Positions 1 to 8,362 are shown, counted from the stretch's first letter. The stretch is 64,000 nt of DNA from Rheinheimera faecalis (GCF_021290965.1 NZ_JAJOYT010000009.1:100715-164714); one strand, 5' to 3'. Notes: a model not told the origin generated them from the sequence alone. Program-made: numbers and translations.

Positions 1-227
1 GTAAGAGCGGACTCCAGATACAAAATCTCCGCTGCACTGATACCGCTAAAGGCTGCATATCAACTCAAAGTTACATTTTCTAGCGCACCATAGATGAATT
101 TCGCTCAACTATCAGATGGATTTATATCCTTTGTCAGTTCTTCAGGAACTTTCTAAAGTAAGCACAGTGCAGTGACTAACCTGCACTTTGAAATGAAATT
201 ACTGAATTGAGTACTGGAGAGTAAATT

Positions 228-758
228 ATGAAAGCGACATCCCTTAGCTTTGGCAAAAAAGTAGCAGTGATGCTGTTGGCCTCAAGTTCTTTTGTCGCCA
301 GCGCAGCCACCAGCGGTTTCAAGATGGTATTAATCGAAGACACCCCTGGCGTGAGCAAAATTAAAGCAGGTCTGTATCAGGATGGTGTTGCAGAAGCAAC
401 AGCAGCAACAGACAAGCAAGCAGACGCGTTCAGTAAACACATGAGCTTATGTGTGGCATACACCCACATGGCGGAGTTTAAACAGGCAGAGCAAGCATGC
501 AGTTCAGCCATTTATGCCGCCCGTCGCGCCGAAAACTCAGATACGAGCTACAAACGCGAAATGCGTTCATTTGCTCACACTAACCGTGGTGTAGCCCGTT
601 TGATGGGGCAAGATCCTGTTGCAGCTTTAGCTGATTTTCAACAGGCCACTACGCTGGAGCAAAGCGAAATTAACCAGCACAACCTGGCACTTTTAAATGA
701 AAAAATGAAAGCAGTCAGCCCTGTGTACACAGCGTCAACCTTAAACGTGGCAGATTAA
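228..758 (+). CDS. Secreted TPR-like protein of unknown function
   Basis: This 176-residue protein has a Sec signal peptide: a basic start, a hydrophobic stretch at about residues 11-24 and an ASA cleavage site at 24-26. The mature part is mostly helical. Two segments, at about 75-100 and 115-150, look like tetratricopeptide repeats, with small residues spaced as in TPR helices (for example GVARLMGQDPVAALADF). Two cysteines, at the start and end of the first repeat, could form a periplasmic disulfide. A GGAGA ribosome-binding site at 216-220 supports the ATG at 228. I do not recognise a named family. A periplasmic scaffold is an inference from the TPR pattern only. The gene stands alone. Confidence 0.75.
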   Translation: MKATSLSFGKKVAVMLLASSSFVASAATSGFKMVLIEDTPGVSKIKAGLYQDGVAEATAATDKQADAFSKHMSLCVAYTHMAEFKQAEQACSSAIYAARRAENSDTSYKREMRSFAHTNRGVARLMGQDPVAALADFQQATTLEQSEINQHNLALLNEKMKAVSPVYTASTLNVAD

Positions 759-788
759 ATAAGTACTGTCATCTAAAGGAACTAGACT

Positions 789-813
789 GGGCGCCTTACT
801 AGCGTTGGCGCCC
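789..813 (+). promoter_or_regulatory. GC-rich hairpin ahead of a small ORF
   Basis: A perfect 7-bp inverted repeat (GGGCGCC/GGCGCCC) with an 11-nt loop lies between the TPR-like gene and the 43-codon ORF. No T-tract follows it, so it is not a classical terminator. It could be an mRNA structure that protects the upstream message or controls translation of the small ORF, whose AGGAGG site begins 7 nt after the stem. Confidence 0.4.
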
Positions 814-833
814 GGATTTAGGAGGATACAGAT

Positions 834-965
834 ATGTCATTCCATATACCGCAAGATCACGACCTGCACCATCATTGGTTGAACTGGTTGTTACAACACT
901 GGTCTTTTTACCGGCAAATTTCGGTAAGCCAGTGGGATGTTGATGACGAAGATTTTCAGCAGTAA
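834..965 (+). CDS. Small His/Trp-rich protein (43 aa), hypothetical
   Basis: This short ORF starts with ATG 8 nt downstream of a perfect AGGAGG Shine-Dalgarno at 820-825, which is much stronger than most sites in the window and the main reason to call it real. The product has a His-rich start (QDHDLHHHW), four tryptophans and an acidic end (VDDEDFQQ). There is no signal peptide or obvious membrane segment. It could be translated from the upstream gene's message or from its own promoter. I do not recognise the family. The His, Asp and Glu content would allow metal binding, but that is speculation. Confidence 0.5.
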   Translation: MSFHIPQDHDLHHHWLNWLLQHWSFYRQISVSQWDVDDEDFQQ

Positions 966-1095
966 TAAGATCTTGTTGTAGTGATGCCTGGCTTCCCCGG
1001 CCAAAGCATGCAACTAAGATCTGACCTCACTGTGAGCAGACAAGCCACCTCCCCCCTGTCAGGTTTGTCTGCTTTTTTCTTTTCCCCTTTTTCCC

Positions 1096-1219
1096 GTCGT
1101 ACTTGCAGCCATAGCTTTGTTGACTGCGTGCTTTCGCCCAAGTCGCATAGTGGACTATGCTCCTCGGGTCTCAATCCCTTGTCGCCTCGCTCTGACAGCA
1201 ATTACTTAGGGGATATATG
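1096..1219 (+). repeat. ERIC-like intergenic repeat, copy A (degenerate)
   Basis: About 124 bp that align by eye with the element at 32883-33009. Shared blocks in the same order are GTACTTG-AGC, TTTGTTGACTGCG, a central CGCCC-AGTC...ACTATGCTCCT-GGGTCTC, TTGTCG-C, and a terminal CAATTACTT-GGG-TATATG. The centre resembles the enterobacterial repetitive intergenic consensus (CCCCAGTCAC...CTCCTGGGG), and the ends form an inverted repeat. This copy carries more mismatches in the central palindrome than the second one. Any ORFs read through it on either strand are not credible genes. Confidence 0.7.
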
Positions 1220-1300
1220 TTCGTACTTGCAGCCAGACGGGCGGGGATAAACCCACGCCCCTACAGTTGACTGCGTGATTTCGTCCAAATACCAATGTGA
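1220..1300 (+). repeat. ERIC-like fragment interrupted by a GC-rich palindrome
   Basis: The 5' ERIC-like words of copy A recur here: TCGTACTTGCAGCC, then GTTGACTGCGTG and TTCGTCCAA. Between them, in place of the short ATAGCTTT spacer, sits the 34-bp GC-rich unit at 1232-1265. The simplest reading is a second, truncated ERIC-like copy with the small palindromic element placed inside it. Confidence 0.5.
1232..1265 (+). repeat. GC-rich REP-like palindrome, copy 1
   Basis: A 34-bp unit of the form GCCAGACGGGCGGGG-ATAAA-CCCACGCCCCTACA. The G-run and C-run pair to form a hairpin. It recurs at 1303-1335 in the same orientation and at 19881-19906 inverted. All copies lie between genes, as expected of REP/BIME-like dispersed repeats. 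Confidence 0.65.
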
Positions 1301-1302
1301 AC

Positions 1303-1335
1303 GCCAGACGGGTGGGGCAAGCCCACGCCCCTACA
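1303..1335 (+). repeat. GC-rich REP-like palindrome, copy 2
   Basis: This differs from copy 1 at only a few bases (GGGTGGGGCAAGCCCACGCC core) and keeps the GCCAGACGGG start and CCCCTACA end. Its stem is GTGGG-GCAA?-CCCAC-like and it has no T-tract. From its end to the DUF3010-like gene there is only the A/T-rich leader of that gene. Confidence 0.65.
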
Positions 1336-1444
1336 TTTGGATGCATGTGTTCTCCCCCAGAATAAACATCAATCAGGTTCGCTATAGTTTTTCCTTATTA
1401 AGCTGTCATAATATCCCCAACTTGAGTTAGTCAGAGAAATCCTT

Positions 1445-1867
1445 ATGCGCGTTTGTGGTGTTGAAATGAAAGGCAGTGAAGCCATTTTATGTTTATTGGC
1501 TATAGATAGCGGCCTGTTTGATATTCCGGATTGCCGCACTGTCCGCTTGCCGTTACTGAAAGATCAGGACAGCGAGCAGATGAAGAAATTCCAGTTTGTT
1601 TTTGCCAAACTGGCTGAAGACTACAAAATCGACACTTTTGTCATTCGTGAACGCCCACAAAAAGGCAAGTTTGCCGGTGGTGCTGTTGGTTTTAAAATGG
1701 AAGCTGCACTGCAGTTATTACCTGATGTCAAAACCGAAATTCTGACCAGCTCTTTTATTAAAGAGCAGCTGGCGCGTCATCCTGTGCCTATCGTATTTAA
1801 AGAAACAGGTTTAAAAGGTTTTCAGGAAACTGCTTTTATTACGGCTTATGCATACTTGGCTAAGTAA
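1445..1867 (+). CDS. DUF3010-family protein
   Basis: A 140-residue cytoplasmic protein with no signal or membrane segment. The sequence matches my memory of the DUF3010 family found in Alteromonadales and Vibrio: an MRVCGVEMKGSEA start, a central VIRERPQKGKFAGGAVGFKM stretch and an ETAFITAYAYL end. The alternating hydrophobic start followed by an acidic residue is reminiscent of an RNase H/RuvC-like fold, but that is only an impression. It is a single gene closed by the terminator at 1886-1916. Function is unknown. The main doubt is the exact family name, not whether the gene is real. Confidence 0.8.
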   Translation: MRVCGVEMKGSEAILCLLAIDSGLFDIPDCRTVRLPLLKDQDSEQMKKFQFVFAKLAEDYKIDTFVIRERPQKGKFAGGAVGFKMEAALQLLPDVKTEILTSSFIKEQLARHPVPIVFKETGLKGFQETAFITAYAYLAK

Positions 1868-1885
1868 TACCCGGTTTGAAAGGAC

Positions 1886-1916
1886 AAAGGCAGCAATTTC
1901 TTGCTGCCTTTTTTGT
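1886..1916. terminator. Bidirectional Rho-independent terminator
   Basis: An 11-bp stem (AAAGGCAGCAA/TTGCTGCCTTT) with a TTTC loop has T-runs on the plus side and A-runs that serve the minus strand. It lies between the convergent DUF3010-like and AGCS genes and can serve both. Confidence 0.85.
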
Positions 1917-1919
1917 TGT

Positions 1920-3311
1920 TTAGCCCTTATGCTTTAAAAGGTAGGCTTTTAAATCCTGCTTCACTTCAGGCAATAACAAATACAAAGCCAGAATATTTGG
2001 CACTGCCATTAAAAAGATCATTGAGTCGATAAAATCAAATACCGCCAGCATATTAGGCACGGCCCCTATAGCGACGACTGAACAAAACAGCACTTTAAAA
2101 CTACGCTGGGTAAAATCGCTGTGGCCAAATAAGTAAGTCCAGGACTTTAAGCCGTAAAAAGACCAACTCACTACGGTTGAATAACCAAATAGCAATAACG
2201 CCACCATCAGCACCAGCGGGAACCAGTCAAACACCGAACCAAAAGCCGCTGAGGTCATTTGTACACCATCTAAACCAGGCTGCAGATAGACACCGCTCAC
2301 CACTATCACTAAAGCGGAAATCGTACAAATCACGACAGTGTCGATAAAAGGCTCCAGCAAACCAACAAAACCTTCAGACACAGGATCTTTAGTACGGGCT
2401 GCTGAATGCGCTATAGGCGATGAACCTATACCGGCTTCGTTAGAATAGGCTGCACGGCGAAAGCCTTGAATTATCACACCTATCACACCACCATAAGCAG
2501 CTTCAGGCGCAAAAGCGCTGCGCAATATAGTCCAAACCGCATCAGGAATAGCCTCTACATTCATCCCCAGAAATACAAAAGCAGCCGACAAATAAATAGC
2601 ACACATTAAAGGCACTAATTTACTGGTGACACGGGCGATGCTTTGAATACCACCAACTATCACCAGGCCCACTAAAAACGAATAGACCAGACCAAAAACC
2701 CAGGCATTATCAAAACCTGTCACCAGCTTGACCTGAGAAAAACCCTGATTCACATGGACAAAACCAGCAGAGCCAAATACACAGGCAATAGCAAAAAAGG
2801 CCGCTAAAAAACTACCCAGTCGTGGCAAACCATATTTATCTAAAGCAGCTTTGATGTAATACATAGGGCCACCCGAAGTGGTGCCATCGGCGTTGTAGAC
2901 CCGGTATTTCACCGCCAGCGTACATTCGACAAACTTGGTGGTCATGCCCAAAAAGCCAGCCACTATCATCCAAAACGTAGCGCCTGGCCCACCCAAAGCA
3001 ATGGCTACAGCCACACCGGCAATATTGCCTGTGCCCACAGTGCCGGATAAAGCCGCCGACAACGCCTGAAACTGAGTGATATCGCCTTTGTCGGTTTTAT
3101 CAGCGTAATCGCCGCGCACCACCCGTATCGCATGGCGAAAACCGCGGATATTGATAAAACCCAGATAACAGGTAAAAACCACAGCACCCAGCACCAGCCA
3201 CAGCACTGTGACAGGCAAAGCGGCGCCATTAATCGGAATGGCATAAAACACTACAGAGGCAATGGCGGAACTGAGCCACTCAAAGGCCTGCTGAAAACTA
3301 AAATCGGACAT
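1920..3311 (-). CDS. Sodium:alanine/glycine symporter, AGCS family
   Basis: A 463-residue inner-membrane protein with about 10-11 hydrophobic segments. It carries family signatures of the Na+/amino acid AGCS carriers (AlsT/DagA type): ALSGTVGTGNIAGVAVAIALGG near residues 87-108, the SGGPMYYI stretch, and RRAAYSNEAGIGSSPIAHSAA around 287-307. It should import alanine or glycine with sodium. I chose the ATG at 3311 because AAGGTG lies 8 nt upstream; a GTG two codons earlier is possible. It is monocistronic and convergent with the DUF3010-like gene. Confidence 0.92.
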   Translation of the reverse strand: MSDFSFQQAFEWLSSAIASVVFYAIPINGAALPVTVLWLVLGAVVFTCYLGFINIRGFRHAIRVVRGDYADKTDKGDITQFQALSAALSGTVGTGNIAGVAVAIALGGPGATFWMIVAGFLGMTTKFVECTLAVKYRVYNADGTTSGGPMYYIKAALDKYGLPRLGSFLAAFFAIACVFGSAGFVHVNQGFSQVKLVTGFDNAWVFGLVYSFLVGLVIVGGIQSIARVTSKLVPLMCAIYLSAAFVFLGMNVEAIPDAVWTILRSAFAPEAAYGGVIGVIIQGFRRAAYSNEAGIGSSPIAHSAARTKDPVSEGFVGLLEPFIDTVVICTISALVIVVSGVYLQPGLDGVQMTSAAFGSVFDWFPLVLMVALLLFGYSTVVSWSFYGLKSWTYLFGHSDFTQRSFKVLFCSVVAIGAVPNMLAVFDFIDSMIFLMAVPNILALYLLLPEVKQDLKAYLLKHKG

Positions 3312-3523
3312 ACACACGCACCTTGGGATCTGGATTTATTACCACCTGATATCCTTCCAGACGGCTATTTTTATAGAAGGCTATCTTCAGCGTAGAACAG
3401 AGCCAACGCAAGCTTTTTTAGCCTGAATACTATTGATGTCACCGAATTGCCATCAGTTTTAAGCTTTGCTGTCATCTTCAGCTGGCAGGATCTGCCCCAA
3501 TCCACTGCTGTTGGGGCTTTCTG

Positions 3524-4663
3524 ATGAAGTTGAACTGGCTTGTGTTACTTGTATTGCTGCTACCACTGAGCTTAAAAGCTGAACCTAAAGTTGTATTGGT
3601 CAGCATAGACGGAGTTCGCTGGCAGGAAGTTTTTGCCGGAGCAGACCCTACCCTTTATCAGCAATCACAGTGGGTGAAAACACCGGAACTGATCCGGGCC
3701 TTTAAACCAGGTCAGCCAGAGCTTTTGATGCCCTTTTTGCATAAAACAGTCAAGCAGCAAGGCATTACGGTCGGCGACCGTAGCCAGGGTTCAGCTATTA
3801 ATGTCAGCAACCCTTATCAGATTTCATACCCAGGTTATCAGGAATTACTGGCTGGATTTTCCGACCCGTCAATTCGCAGCAATAACAAAGTCGCCAACCC
3901 TAATGTCACAGTGCTGGAATGGTTAAACCAACAGCCACAAATGCAGCATAAAGTAGCGGCTTTTGGCTCCTGGGATTTGTTTCCTTATATTTTAAATACC
4001 AAGCGTTCAGGCCTGACGGTCAATGCCGGTTTTATGCAGGAACAAGGAAAACTGAGCGAAAAACAAAAGTATTTAAACCAGTTGCAGGCCAAAACACCAA
4101 GCCCTTTTGCGTCAGTACGGCTGGATGTATTTACTCAGGAGTTTGCGCTGGAGCATATGCGCCTGCATAAACCTAAATTGCTGTATATAGCGCTGGGGGA
4201 AGCGGACGATTTTGCCCATTTAGGCCAATACGACCAATATCTGGCGGCTATTCACCGCAGTGATCAGTTTATTGCTGACTTATGGCAGGAATTACAAAAC
4301 GACCCTTATTACCGTGACCAAACCACTTTACTCATAAGCACTGACCATGGCCGCGGCGAAGCGGCACAATGGCGCTCTCATGGTAAAAGTGCAGCTGTGC
4401 CTGGTTATAAAGGGCCAGTACCGCAAATTGCCGGCTCAGAACAAATCTGGTTGGCGGCTATGGGGCCAGAGATTCCGGCTGCTGGTTTAATTCGCACCAC
4501 TGGAAGCTGGCAACAAGGCCAGATGGCTGCAACTTTAGCTGCAGCTTTGGGTTTTGATTATCAGGCGGTACAACCTAAAGCTGCACAAGCCTTTGATTTT
4601 AACGCCTCAGCTCAGTTGGCAGTATCTCGTAAAGTTCCAGCGGCAGATCATCAGGGTCTTTAA
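3524..4663 (+). CDS. Secreted alkaline-phosphatase-superfamily hydrolase
   Basis: A 379-residue protein with an N-terminal signal peptide (KLNWLVLLVLLLPLSLKA). The alkaline phosphatase/phosphodiesterase fold is visible in ordered metal-site motifs: VSIDGVRWQEVF near the mature N terminus, SYPGYQELLAG around residue 105 (likely nucleophile Ser), EADDFAHLGQYDQY near 226, LLISTDHGRGE near 269, and a following SHGKSA histidine. This pattern fits type I phosphodiesterases and sulfatases acting in the periplasm, but I cannot tell the substrate. The last 65 bp overlap the 3' end of the convergent VOC gene, so the two messages are complementary there. Confidence 0.82.
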   Translation: MKLNWLVLLVLLLPLSLKAEPKVVLVSIDGVRWQEVFAGADPTLYQQSQWVKTPELIRAFKPGQPELLMPFLHKTVKQQGITVGDRSQGSAINVSNPYQISYPGYQELLAGFSDPSIRSNNKVANPNVTVLEWLNQQPQMQHKVAAFGSWDLFPYILNTKRSGLTVNAGFMQEQGKLSEKQKYLNQLQAKTPSPFASVRLDVFTQEFALEHMRLHKPKLLYIALGEADDFAHLGQYDQYLAAIHRSDQFIADLWQELQNDPYYRDQTTLLISTDHGRGEAAQWRSHGKSAAVPGYKGPVPQIAGSEQIWLAAMGPEIPAAGLIRTTGSWQQGQMAATLAAALGFDYQAVQPKAAQAFDFNASAQLAVSRKVPAADHQGL

Positions 4664-5003
4664 AAAAGGTGTAAGCCCGCTCTGTGTAAGGGTCGATCCG
4701 CACAGGCTCTACTGCAATACCATTGGCTTCCAAATGCGTTACCACTTGAGCGACATCCAGCACCTGAAAAGCCAGATGGCGTAAGCCCTGAGCTTCAGGT
4801 GTGCTTGGCCTTGGTGGTGGATTTGGAAAAGAAAATAACTCCAGTTGACTACCATCAGGCAACTGCAAGTCCAGCTTGTAAGACAAGCGTTCAGCTCTGT
4901 AATGTTCAGCCAGAACTTTTAAACCCAGAATTTCTGTATAGAAATGTTTTGAGCGCTGATAATCACTGCAAATCAGCGCCACATGATGAATACCGGCTAA
5001 CAT
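4599..5003 (-). CDS. gloA2: VOC-family glyoxalase I-like metalloprotein, YaeR type
   Basis: A 134-residue protein with the two beta-alpha-beta3 halves of the vicinal oxygen chelate fold. It closely follows the YaeR/SMU1112c group: HHVALICSDYQRSKHFY, ELFSFPNPPPRPS, GLRHLAFQV, DPYTERAYTFFKDPDDLPLE. Candidate metal ligands are the His in GIHHVAL, Glu in LELFSF, His in GLRHLAF and Glu in LPLELYE. ATG 5003 has AAGGG upstream and matches the family N terminus; an in-frame TTG at 5021 is less likely. The substrate of this subgroup is uncertain. Its end overlaps the phosphatase-like gene by 65 bp. Confidence 0.87.
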   Translation of the reverse strand: MLAGIHHVALICSDYQRSKHFYTEILGLKVLAEHYRAERLSYKLDLQLPDGSQLELFSFPNPPPRPSTPEAQGLRHLAFQVLDVAQVVTHLEANGIAVEPVRIDPYTERAYTFFKDPDDLPLELYEILPTELRR

Positions 5004-5097
5004 AGCAACAACCCTTGGCAACTATTAATACGCCTAGTGTGCCAGTTGCAGCTAAAATCAGCCAGTTTATACCCCAGGTAATTCAGGGATGAATGGT

Positions 5098-5742
5098 TTA
5101 AAAATTCGATAAAAATTCAGAGCGAGTCGCTGGATCCGATTTAAAAGCACCGCCCAGCGCCATGGTCTTAGTGCTGGAACTGGTATCCATCACACCACGG
5201 GACTTCACACAATAATGCACAGCATTAATGCTGACCGCCACATCTTTTACACCCAGCAAAGCCTGCAATGAAACCTGAATTTGCTGAGTTAAACGCTCCT
5301 GCACCTGAGGCCGCTGCGCAAAAAACTTCACGATACGATTTAGCTTCGACAAACCTATAATCTTTTTGCCAGGTATATAAGCCACAGTGGCAGTGCCATC
5401 TATAGTGACGAAATGGTGCTCACAGGTGCTGGTAAAGCTGATGTTCTGCACCTTGACCATTTCTTCAGCACGCATTTTATTGTCGATCATCGAAATCTTT
5501 GGAAAAGTGCTGTAATCCAAACCGGAAAACACTTCATCCACATACATCTTGGCAATACGGGCAGGAGTTTCAGCCAGACTATCGTCACTCAGATCCAACC
5601 CAAGGGTTTGCACCACTTGCGTCATCAATTCAGTTAAACGCTGTTTTTTCTGATCATTGGACAAGCCATTGTCCAACATAGGAGTTTCCAGCCCAGCAGC
5701 CTCAAGAGCGCCGCGTACCACTAAAGCAGATTCAGTTAACAT
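5098..5742 (-). CDS. folE: GTP cyclohydrolase I
   Basis: A 214-residue cytoplasmic enzyme that converts GTP to 7,8-dihydroneopterin triphosphate, the first step of tetrahydrofolate synthesis. Characteristic blocks are [31 protein letters not shown] (zinc Cys and catalytic His), [21 protein letters not shown], and [11 protein letters not shown] with the second zinc Cys. Length and domain order match the E. coli-type enzyme. It is monocistronic by spacing. No riboswitch is evident upstream. Confidence 0.95.
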   Translation of the reverse strand: MLTESALVVRGALEAAGLETPMLDNGLSNDQKKQRLTELMTQVVQTLGLDLSDDSLAETPARIAKMYVDEVFSGLDYSTFPKISMIDNKMRAEEMVKVQNISFTSTCEHHFVTIDGTATVAYIPGKKIIGLSKLNRIVKFFAQRPQVQERLTQQIQVSLQALLGVKDVAVSINAVHYCVKSRGVMDTSSSTKTMALGGAFKSDPATRSEFLSNF

Positions 5743-6030
5743 AAAAGCTCTCGCCGCTTGTTATCAATAGTCCATGTTATACGCAGACCACAGAGAATTG
5801 GTTTAGTTTGGTGAAAGGGTGTTAAAGCGGGCTGATGTGTTGCTTCTAAACTCTGTGAAACAGCGCTTGAATGTAAACAGAAGCACAGCTGTATAAAATT
5901 AGCTGGAAGCCATCTGGTAACCATTTTGACTGCATGGCATAGTCTCGTCGTACTCATGGCATATAGTTGTCGTATTAAAAAAGGGATCTCTCATTTATTG
6001 TTTGCTTGAACTTTATAGAGGGATTAAATA

Positions 6031-6618
6031 ATGGACATGCAAATAAACATCGAATTAGTTAAATCGCACAGAAACAAAAGAGCTTGGAGCCAAACTCAAC
6101 TTGCTGAGGTTTCCGGGTTAAGCTTAAGAACTATTCAACGTATTGAAAAAACAGGTTCGGCTTCTCTGGAGTCAATAAAATCTATCGCATCAGTGTTTGA
6201 AATCGAGGCACAAAGCTTACAAACAACTCCTGATTCCCCAGTAAAAAATATTAAAGTGAAATTAAGTGCATTGCTTGGTGTTGTTTCTATAACGTTGTTT
6301 AGTTTTTTCGTGGTAACTGCAACAGCTCAACCTGTGATGTTAGATTTACAGTTAAAGTCTAGTGGCGAGACCATTGCAGATGTTCAAGTCTTAAACGAAG
6401 AAAACTTTGAAAGCGAAATACTAGTTTCTAATAAGGTGAGAGTCTTATTAACCTCTGTAATTGAAACTAACGATACTATTAGAGTTTTTACAAAGATTTA
6501 TGATCTATCCTCCGGACAAGAGGTATTAATTGGTGCCCCTTCGATGGTCACAAAACATCAAGAAAAAGCAGAAATTCATTTCGGTGATTTTGAATTGTTA
6601 CTAACTCCAAATTTGTAG
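6031..6618 (+). CDS. XRE-family HTH regulator with membrane segment
   Basis: A 195-residue protein. Residues 7-60 form a Cro/C1-type helix-turn-helix (WSQTQLAEVSGLSLRTIQRI), followed by a linker, one hydrophobic membrane helix at about 77-98 and an extracytoplasmic domain of about 95 residues. This suggests a one-component membrane-bound sensor-regulator, though no ligand is obvious. GAGGG lies 10 nt upstream of the ATG. The gene is visibly richer in A/T than its neighbours (many AAA, ATT and TTA codons), and the 3' flank starts with a GGCGTTCAA word and then a block of small hairpins. Acquisition by transfer is therefore plausible. Confidence 0.78.
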   Translation: MDMQINIELVKSHRNKRAWSQTQLAEVSGLSLRTIQRIEKTGSASLESIKSIASVFEIEAQSLQTTPDSPVKNIKVKLSALLGVVSITLFSFFVVTATAQPVMLDLQLKSSGETIADVQVLNEENFESEILVSNKVRVLLTSVIETNDTIRVFTKIYDLSSGQEVLIGAPSMVTKHQEKAEIHFGDFELLLTPNL

Positions 6619-6930
6619 AGAACACAAGGCGTTCAATGCACTTCTGGAGTAGCGGACTAACGTCCGCAGTGCTGTCAACTATTACGGTCCAAGTTATCTC
6701 TGTTGTGAGAGTTAATACAGCTCCGTAATTCAGGGGCAGTTTTTGCAGTAAGCGTCATTGTCGCCTTTTATGAATTGCATCCCTGCAATTCACCCTGCGG
6801 GCCAGCCTTCGGCTGTTAGAAAGTGCTTCCTGCACTTTCTTACTTTGGATAACTTTATTTTGGCGAAGCAAAAGAAAGTATCTCGCCAACGGCGAAAGCT
6901 TTTAACCTAACCGAACCCTACCAAAAACAA
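6619..6930. other. Gene-free stretch with a run of small hairpins
   Basis: No credible gene is seen in this stretch. It holds short perfect inverted repeats: TGAATTGCA/TGCAATTCA (6771-6792), CAGCC/GGCTG (6803-6815), GAAAGTGC/GCACTTTC (about 6819-6839), and TCGCC/GGCGA (about 6883-6895). The GAAGCAAAAGAAAGTA words between them look like a dispersed intergenic element. It could be a structured RNA or a decayed mobile remnant. Confidence 0.4.
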
Positions 6931-6948
6931 AGCCGCTAAAAAGCGGCC
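6918..6948 (-). terminator. Terminator of the lipoprotein operon
   Basis: On the minus strand, GCCGCT-TTTT-AGCGGC is followed by TTTGTTTTT. It lies about 30 nt beyond the stop codon of the 301-residue lipoprotein gene. Confidence 0.75.
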
Positions 6949-6978
6949 TTGTCCAAATCACCTAGCGACGCATCTACA

Positions 6979-7884
6979 CTACAAAGTAAAACGCCCCACC
7001 ATATCTTCCACTACTTGCTTCATCAGCTTATCGTGCACAGAACGGCGGCGGTCTGCTGCTTTGGCACCTATAGACACCGCATCACTGGTGCCTTGTACCA
7101 ATTGGTCGTTGTAAGCGGCATAGTCTTGCGGCACATAAGGCTGGCAATAGCCGTCGATACAATACACATAAGTATTGGCAACTATTTGATCGGCATCTTC
7201 CTGCGATTGCACATTGTTCCACTCGTAAAACCAGATGGCACGGCCGTTTTCGACCAAAGTTACACTGGCATTAATGCTGGCACTTAATACTTCAATGCCG
7301 GCGATCATGGCTTGTTCGTTTTGTTTGGCGTACGTATCAAGTAAATTGGCCATATAACTGTCGACCGCTGTTGGAACTTTGCTGCCACTATTTGTGATGT
7401 AAAAACGTCTGTCCCAGCGCGCGTCCTGGCCAGCCTGAGTGACACCACGTTCTAGCGAGTTAATCTGAAACATGGCGTCGGCTTTGAGTTTTTTTGCTGC
7501 ATCCAGATGAGAAGTCGATACTGTCATTTCGTTTTGCAGTACTTTCCAACTGATCACACCAAAACCTGCTTTGGCTAACGAGCTTTCAATTTGCGCCATT
7601 TCGACACCACAAGTGGTTTGCATCACATTGGTTTCAGCGCGGGCTGTACCAGTGCGCTGCGACTGTGATTCGCTGACGCAAAAATCCGGAGCCTTAACAG
7701 CGATAGTGGCAAGACGTGGGAAGTTAGCCTCAAAACCCTGCCCCTTAGTAATAGTGGCCGGTATCCTATCGTTCGCCGCACTCATTTTAAAGTTCGACTC
7801 CACCTGATAATAGTCATAAGAGCTACAACCGGTCATCAATACTGCCAGGCCTGCAAGGCAGATAAGTTTCAACAGATTATTCAT
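6979..7884 (-). CDS. Predicted lipoprotein, unknown function (301 aa)
   Basis: A lipoprotein signal at the N terminus (LAGLAVLMTGC, lipobox Cys at about residue 20) predicts membrane anchoring after signal peptidase II. ATG 7884 has AAGGAAT upstream and gives a proper signal; an upstream in-frame start would put 18 charged residues before it. The mature protein carries a possible disulfide pair (DFCVSESQ and MQTTCGVEM), a second pair (YCIDGYCQPY) and a repeated pattern in which the gene product may sense or assemble something (MFQINSLERG, ASVTLVENGRAIWFYEW). The latter stretch is reminiscent of CsgG/LpoB-like folds, but I cannot assign it. It is transcribed after the smaller lipoprotein gene, 53 bp upstream. 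Confidence 0.8.
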   Translation of the reverse strand: MNNLLKLICLAGLAVLMTGCSSYDYYQVESNFKMSAANDRIPATITKGQGFEANFPRLATIAVKAPDFCVSESQSQRTGTARAETNVMQTTCGVEMAQIESSLAKAGFGVISWKVLQNEMTVSTSHLDAAKKLKADAMFQINSLERGVTQAGQDARWDRRFYITNSGSKVPTAVDSYMANLLDTYAKQNEQAMIAGIEVLSASINASVTLVENGRAIWFYEWNNVQSQEDADQIVANTYVYCIDGYCQPYVPQDYAAYNDQLVQGTSDAVSIGAKAADRRRSVHDKLMKQVVEDMVGRFTL

Positions 7885-7937
7885 ACTTCTATTCCTTTTT
7901 CTTTTTTTTGCGTGGAAGATACAGTCTGTATAGAGCA

Positions 7938-8270
7938 TTAGTAGATTTGCCAGTACAGATCCGGTGGCGTAGAGACTTCAACCTGACGGCCAACAACTCT
8001 ACCCTCTTTATTAAAGGCTTCCAGATTACTGCAGGTTACGGCCAGCGGGATCACCAGACTGCGACCTGTTTTCAGCTCACGCGCCAGCACTCTGTCGTTG
8101 CTGTCGTCATTGGCGTCACAGGAACGTTCGACAATACGGTCTATGGTTTCGCCAGTGGAATTGACCACTGTCAGTTCGGGGGCTTTAATAGCTGGGCTAT
8201 AAGTCTCCGCGCAGGCGTTTAAAAAAAACAGGCAGAGACCGGAGAAAAAAATGGGATATATCTTAGTCAT
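7938..8270 (-). CDS. Small predicted lipoprotein (110 aa)
   Basis: The signal region FFSGLCLFFLNAC ends in a lipobox with Cys at about residue 19. The mature part, about 90 residues, is beta-rich with two cysteines (ERSCDANDD and VTCSNLE) that could pair. It sits 53 bp upstream of the larger lipoprotein gene on the same strand, and the pair ends in one terminator, so they are probably co-expressed and may act together at the outer membrane. I do not recognise the family. Confidence 0.75.
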   Translation of the reverse strand: MTKIYPIFFSGLCLFFLNACAETYSPAIKAPELTVVNSTGETIDRIVERSCDANDDSNDRVLARELKTGRSLVIPLAVTCSNLEAFNKEGRVVGRQVEVSTPPDLYWQIY

Positions 8271-8362
8271 TGATCTGGCTTTAGTATTTTAATTATTCCA
8301 GACCAGAGTATTAGACAAATTAAAAAGCAGTCAAGTATTGATCGTTTTTTCACGGTGAATTT

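Noticed and set aside
956..1250. Overlapping ORFs on both strands in the repeat region
   Set aside because: They lie wholly within the ERIC-like repeat, have no ribosome-binding site and repeat-derived composition.
6600..6680. An integron attC site after the XRE gene
   Set aside because: GGCGTTCAA looks like one half-site, but no matching second half with a GTTAG end was found downstream.
7908..8222. Antisense ORF opposite the small lipoprotein gene
   Set aside because: No ribosome-binding site, and the opposite frame codes a clear lipoprotein.
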